Shown: positions 61,996 through 64,000 of the stretch, in pieces
How positions within the stretch are numbered: position 1 is the first letter of the stretch
Layout of the letters: every line of letters begins with the position of its first letter
The notes under the pieces: model-generated
What the model was told of the DNA's origin: nothing
Databases searched by the model: none
What the model saw: only the letters and a program-made list of their open reading frames with translations
Assembly: GCF_014650435.1 (NCBI RefSeq)
Contig: NZ_BMUY01000002.1
Span: forward strand, 434,001 to 498,000
Length of the DNA stretch: 64,000 nt
Source of the DNA: Streptomyces tendae
GTDB lineage: Bacteria > Actinomycetota > Actinomycetes > Streptomycetales > Streptomycetaceae
Direction: 5' to 3'
Position numbers and translations under genes: made by a program

Positions 61996-62649
61996 CTAGA
62001 TCTCCTCCACAGGAACATCGATGCTGCCGTCGTCGTCACGGCCATCGTCCTCGATGACCGCCTCGAACGTCAGTCGGGGCAAGATCACTCGATCAAGCCA
62101 GTCGACAATGTACCCCGAGCTGCTGACAGCCTCGGGGCGGGACAACTCGCTGAAGATGGTCACGGTGTCGTTCTGCCGCACTCGATTGGTCAGCAGCAAC
62201 CAGAGGTCCAGCGCCTCGATCCGCTCGGGCTCCAGGATCTCGGGGTGCCCAAAATCAGCGTTGCTGAACAGCGTCAGGTCTTCGCCAGCTACCGCATTCG
62301 CGAACGCCTGCCCCTTTGGGTACCGGCTCTTCGGCTTGTGCGGAGCAGGCCATCCAGTGCCCGCGTCCCCCGCCAGCACGCCAACGGCGATGGCCTGGGA
62401 GGGGTCGACCACGAGTGCCATGTTCTTGTGGTTGAGGGGGGTCCACCCCTCTTCGATGATCATGGTGTGGCGGAGCATGCCAACGCGGGCGATCCAGTCG
62501 CGCAAGCCCGGTGCCGTGGGCGGCTCGGTCGGCGTGGACTCTCGCCGAGCTGCCTCGCCGGCCCGGATGGCCCGCTCGCAGTACTCCCACTTGATCCCGA
62601 GAGTCGCGAGACGATCGACGTCATCCGCAGGAACCTCTACCAAGGCCAC
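61996..62649 (-). CDS. Unrecognised protein encoded with the XRE-ImmA gene
   Basis: A 217-residue soluble, acidic protein with no span or signal and no family I can name. Visible landmarks are KWEYCERAIRAGEAARR, an internal HTMIIEEGWTPLNHKNMALVV strand, GTGWPAPHKPKSRYPKGQAF, EALDLWLLLTNRVRQNDTVT and a Glu/Asp-rich C-terminus. It starts at GTG 62649 immediately after GGGAGGGAGA and ends 41 nt before the XRE-ImmA start, so both form one transcript. It may be the target or partner of the metalloprotease, by analogy with ImmA-ImmR pairs; this is inference. Confidence 0.65.
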   Translation of the reverse strand: MALVEVPADDVDRLATLGIKWEYCERAIRAGEAARRESTPTEPPTAPGLRDWIARVGMLRHTMIIEEGWTPLNHKNMALVVDPSQAIAVGVLAGDAGTGWPAPHKPKSRYPKGQAFANAVAGEDLTLFSNADFGHPEILEPERIEALDLWLLLTNRVRQNDTVTIFSELSRPEAVSSSGYIVDWLDRVILPRLTFEAVIEDDGRDDDGSIDVPVEEI

Positions 62650-63238
62650 TCTCCCTCCCTTAGGGATTTACTCCCTCATCTGAGGCAGCAAAACAATAAG
62701 CCGGAGTCTACACCGCCCCACTGACACAGCGTCTGTTCCCTGTTTTCGCACGGAGTTGGAGCAGAGCACCGAGTCCTTCACCACCCACCTCCCGGCTCCC
62801 ATCCCGTCCGCCGTCGACCCACACACCGTGGAGCGGGCGTGGTTCAGGGGCGTCAAGGTGGAGCGCGCCACTGTACGAACGACCTTGACGCCCCTGGGCC
62901 GCGTCTGCTCGGCTCTGCCTGGGTCGGCGGTGGACGGGATGGGAGCACCCCACGCACGCCCCTACGGACCCGCAGTCGGCGACGGCGCCCCCTCCATCCC
63001 GGTGCCGGCCGATCCCCCGCCGGAGGCATCGACTTTGACCGCGCCCGTTCTATGCGGTGATCGACTCATGGCTTCCGGCCCTATCCACATGTGGGCGCGC
63101 GTCGGCGCAGCGCGGGCGGAGCGGGCCGAAGGCAGGAGCGGCGCCCGGAGCGGAGCCGGGAAGCGCGCCCGGCGGAGCGGAGCGCAGCCGGGGCTTGATG
63201 AGGTAGAGAAACCTGTAACAGCCCACGCTGTTGCCTGG
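62650..63238. other. Non-coding tract of the integrative element
   Basis: About 590 bp with no convincing gene. The left third should hold the promoter of the XRE-ImmA operon. The middle carries the inverted repeat at 62845-62896. The right end (63100-63205) is very GC-rich with repeated GCGGAGCGG and GAGCGGAGC words. Confidence 0.45.
62845..62896. repeat. Perfect 15-bp inverted repeat in the element
   Basis: CAGGGGCGTCAAGGT and its exact complement separated by 22 bp, in the gap between the XRE-ImmA operon and the YdcF gene. Candidate operator, transfer or replication site, or structured RNA. Confidence 0.75.
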
Positions 63239-63904
63239 TCAGGACGAGGGTGCGTCGGCGGTCAGGAGTCGGCTCGTGAATCCGGCTTGGCACAGGCGCT
63301 CGTACGCCTCGATCACGTCGGCCGGTACGGGCTGGCTGATCAGGTAGCCCTGTTCCGGGTAGACCAGCAGACGCTGTAGTGCGCCGACAAGCATGTCGAT
63401 CACCATGCGGGCATCGCCGATGGAGTCGACGTACTCGTTCAGCGTCATCGGGCTGGATGCGCTGATGATCTCGACTTCGGGCCACAGCTTGCGCGCCGTG
63501 GCGTATGCCCGACGCTCCTCGTACGGCTTGCTGATCAGCAAGACCGAGGACACATCAACGTCGGCCTCCTTCAACAGCTCCCGCGAGAAGCGGATGTTGT
63601 CCCCCGTGTTCCGTGCCCGCGGCTCCACCAAAACGGCTGAGCTGGGGACGCCAAGCTCAAGAGCCCGCTCCCGGTAGTGGACCGCCTCGCCCCGCGGCAT
63701 GCGCTCTCGCGTCGTGGGGCTGGTGGCGCCCGTGAATACGATCAGCGGAGCCATGCCACGTTCGTACAGCTCGGCCGCCGTGTCGGCGACGCCCAGGTCG
63801 TGACTGCCGAGTCCGATCGCGACAGAACAAGGCCGGGGCGTATGGCCCATCTGGTGGTAGTCCCACAGACGTCGTGTGTCGGCCCAGTTCTGCGTCGAGA
63901 TCAC
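63239..63904 (-). CDS. YdcF-like (DUF218) protein
   Basis: A 221-residue protein. The strand/loop SVAIGLGSHDLGVADTAAELY, FTGATSPTTRERMPRGEAVHY, VPSSAVLVEPRARNTGDNI and LLISKPYEERRAYATARKLWP follow the DUF218/YdcF pattern, though without the membrane spans of larger members. The family is thought to bind nucleotides or AdoMet; function uncertain. The GTG at 63904 overlaps the preceding stop codon as GTGA, so it is coupled to the gene entering from the right edge. Confidence 0.78.
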   Translation of the reverse strand: MISTQNWADTRRLWDYHQMGHTPRPCSVAIGLGSHDLGVADTAAELYERGMAPLIVFTGATSPTTRERMPRGEAVHYRERALELGVPSSAVLVEPRARNTGDNIRFSRELLKEADVDVSSVLLISKPYEERRAYATARKLWPEVEIISASSPMTLNEYVDSIGDARMVIDMLVGALQRLLVYPEQGYLISQPVPADVIEAYERLCQAGFTSRLLTADAPSS

Positions 63905-63999
63905 GGCTGGTCTTCCCTCTCCTTCGCTGAGTCTGGCACCTTGAAGTCGTACTCCCACGCGAAGCGTGACGCAGCATGCACACCGATGGCGAACTCCAC
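63901..63999 (-). CDS. C-terminal end of an unidentified protein (runs off the right edge)
   Basis: The last 32 codons, ending FAWEYDFKVPDSAKEREDQP and stop at 63903-63901. Its stop overlaps the YdcF start by 4 nt. Too short to identify. Confidence 0.6.
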   Translation of the reverse strand: MEFAIGVHAASRFAWEYDFKVPDSAKEREDQP

Positions 64000-64000
64000 C

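Noticed and set aside
63100..63205. GC-rich repeated words as a functional repeat array
   Set aside because: Units are irregular and typical of GC-rich Streptomyces intergenic DNA; no fixed period could be defined.

Overview
The window is high-GC actinomycete DNA and almost certainly a Streptomyces chromosome. The evidence is its gene families (class E sortases, CrgA, PASTA kinase, HTTM, SapA-like, DUF5324 and DLW-39 proteins), strong GC bias at third codon positions, and frequent GTG starts. Several signs place it close to oriC. There are two perfect 14-bp ParB sites (parS, 7904-7917 and 47215-47228), a group of DnaA boxes at 44.34-44.56 kb, and the conserved actinobacterial cluster fhaA-fhaB-pstP-ftsW/rodA-pbpA-pknB ... 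sortases-pabA-DUF881-crgA-rhomboid-ppiase ... DLW-39 that normally lies beside gyrA/gyrB/dnaA.

Layout. 0-6.8 kb: two divergent Ser/Thr kinases, a proteasome activator (Bpa), a surface protein, a quinone reductase and a DrrAB-type ABC exporter. 6.8-10.3 kb: K+ channel/RCK, MoeA and a MobA-DUF6457 fusion, with a parS site in the channel/moeA overlap. 10.4-18.8 kb: branched-chain keto-acid dehydrogenase operon bkdABC with divergent Lrp regulator bkdR, then a TetR regulator, a 3-hydroxyacyl-CoA dehydrogenase and PaaN (aromatic/phenylacetate catabolism). 18.8-25 kb: leftward genes for a SpoU methyltransferase, HTTM and DUF5819 membrane proteins, a rhodanese, a J-like protein and DUF2252. 25.3-26.4 kb: secreted intradiol dioxygenase with a carbohydrate-binding module, and tRNA-Leu(CAG). 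26.9-35.2 kb: the morphogenesis/phospho-signalling operon from fhaA to pknB. 35.2-40.4 kb: a roughly 5-kb accessory insertion with an IS5-type remnant, a SapA-like secreted protein, a sortase gene fragment, a membrane-protein gene split by an IS630-family element, and a PD-(D/E)XK restriction-type protein. 40.4-52.9 kb: return to the core cluster, from the two class E sortases to DLW-39, including uppS, tRNA-Ala(TGC) and another kinase. 53.2-60.4 kb: a small secreted protein, glycosyltransferase, FkbM methyltransferase, ferredoxin and a very large nSTAND ATPase with 14 WD40 repeats.

At 60621-60665 lies only the 3' half of a tRNA-Ile(GAT), cut exactly at the anticodon loop and followed by what looks like its native terminator. 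This is best read as one attachment site of an integrative element that starts here and runs off the right edge. Its visible part carries an XRE-ImmA metalloprotease repressor gene, an unrecognised partner gene, a long inverted repeat, a YdcF-like protein and the end of another gene.

The core genes work together in cell-wall growth and division. PknB senses muropeptides and phosphorylates FHA proteins, PstP reverses this, FtsW/RodA and PbpA build peptidoglycan, CrgA and DUF881 act at septation, UppS makes the lipid carrier, and the sortases anchor surface proteins. All calls come from reading the sequence; no database search was run.
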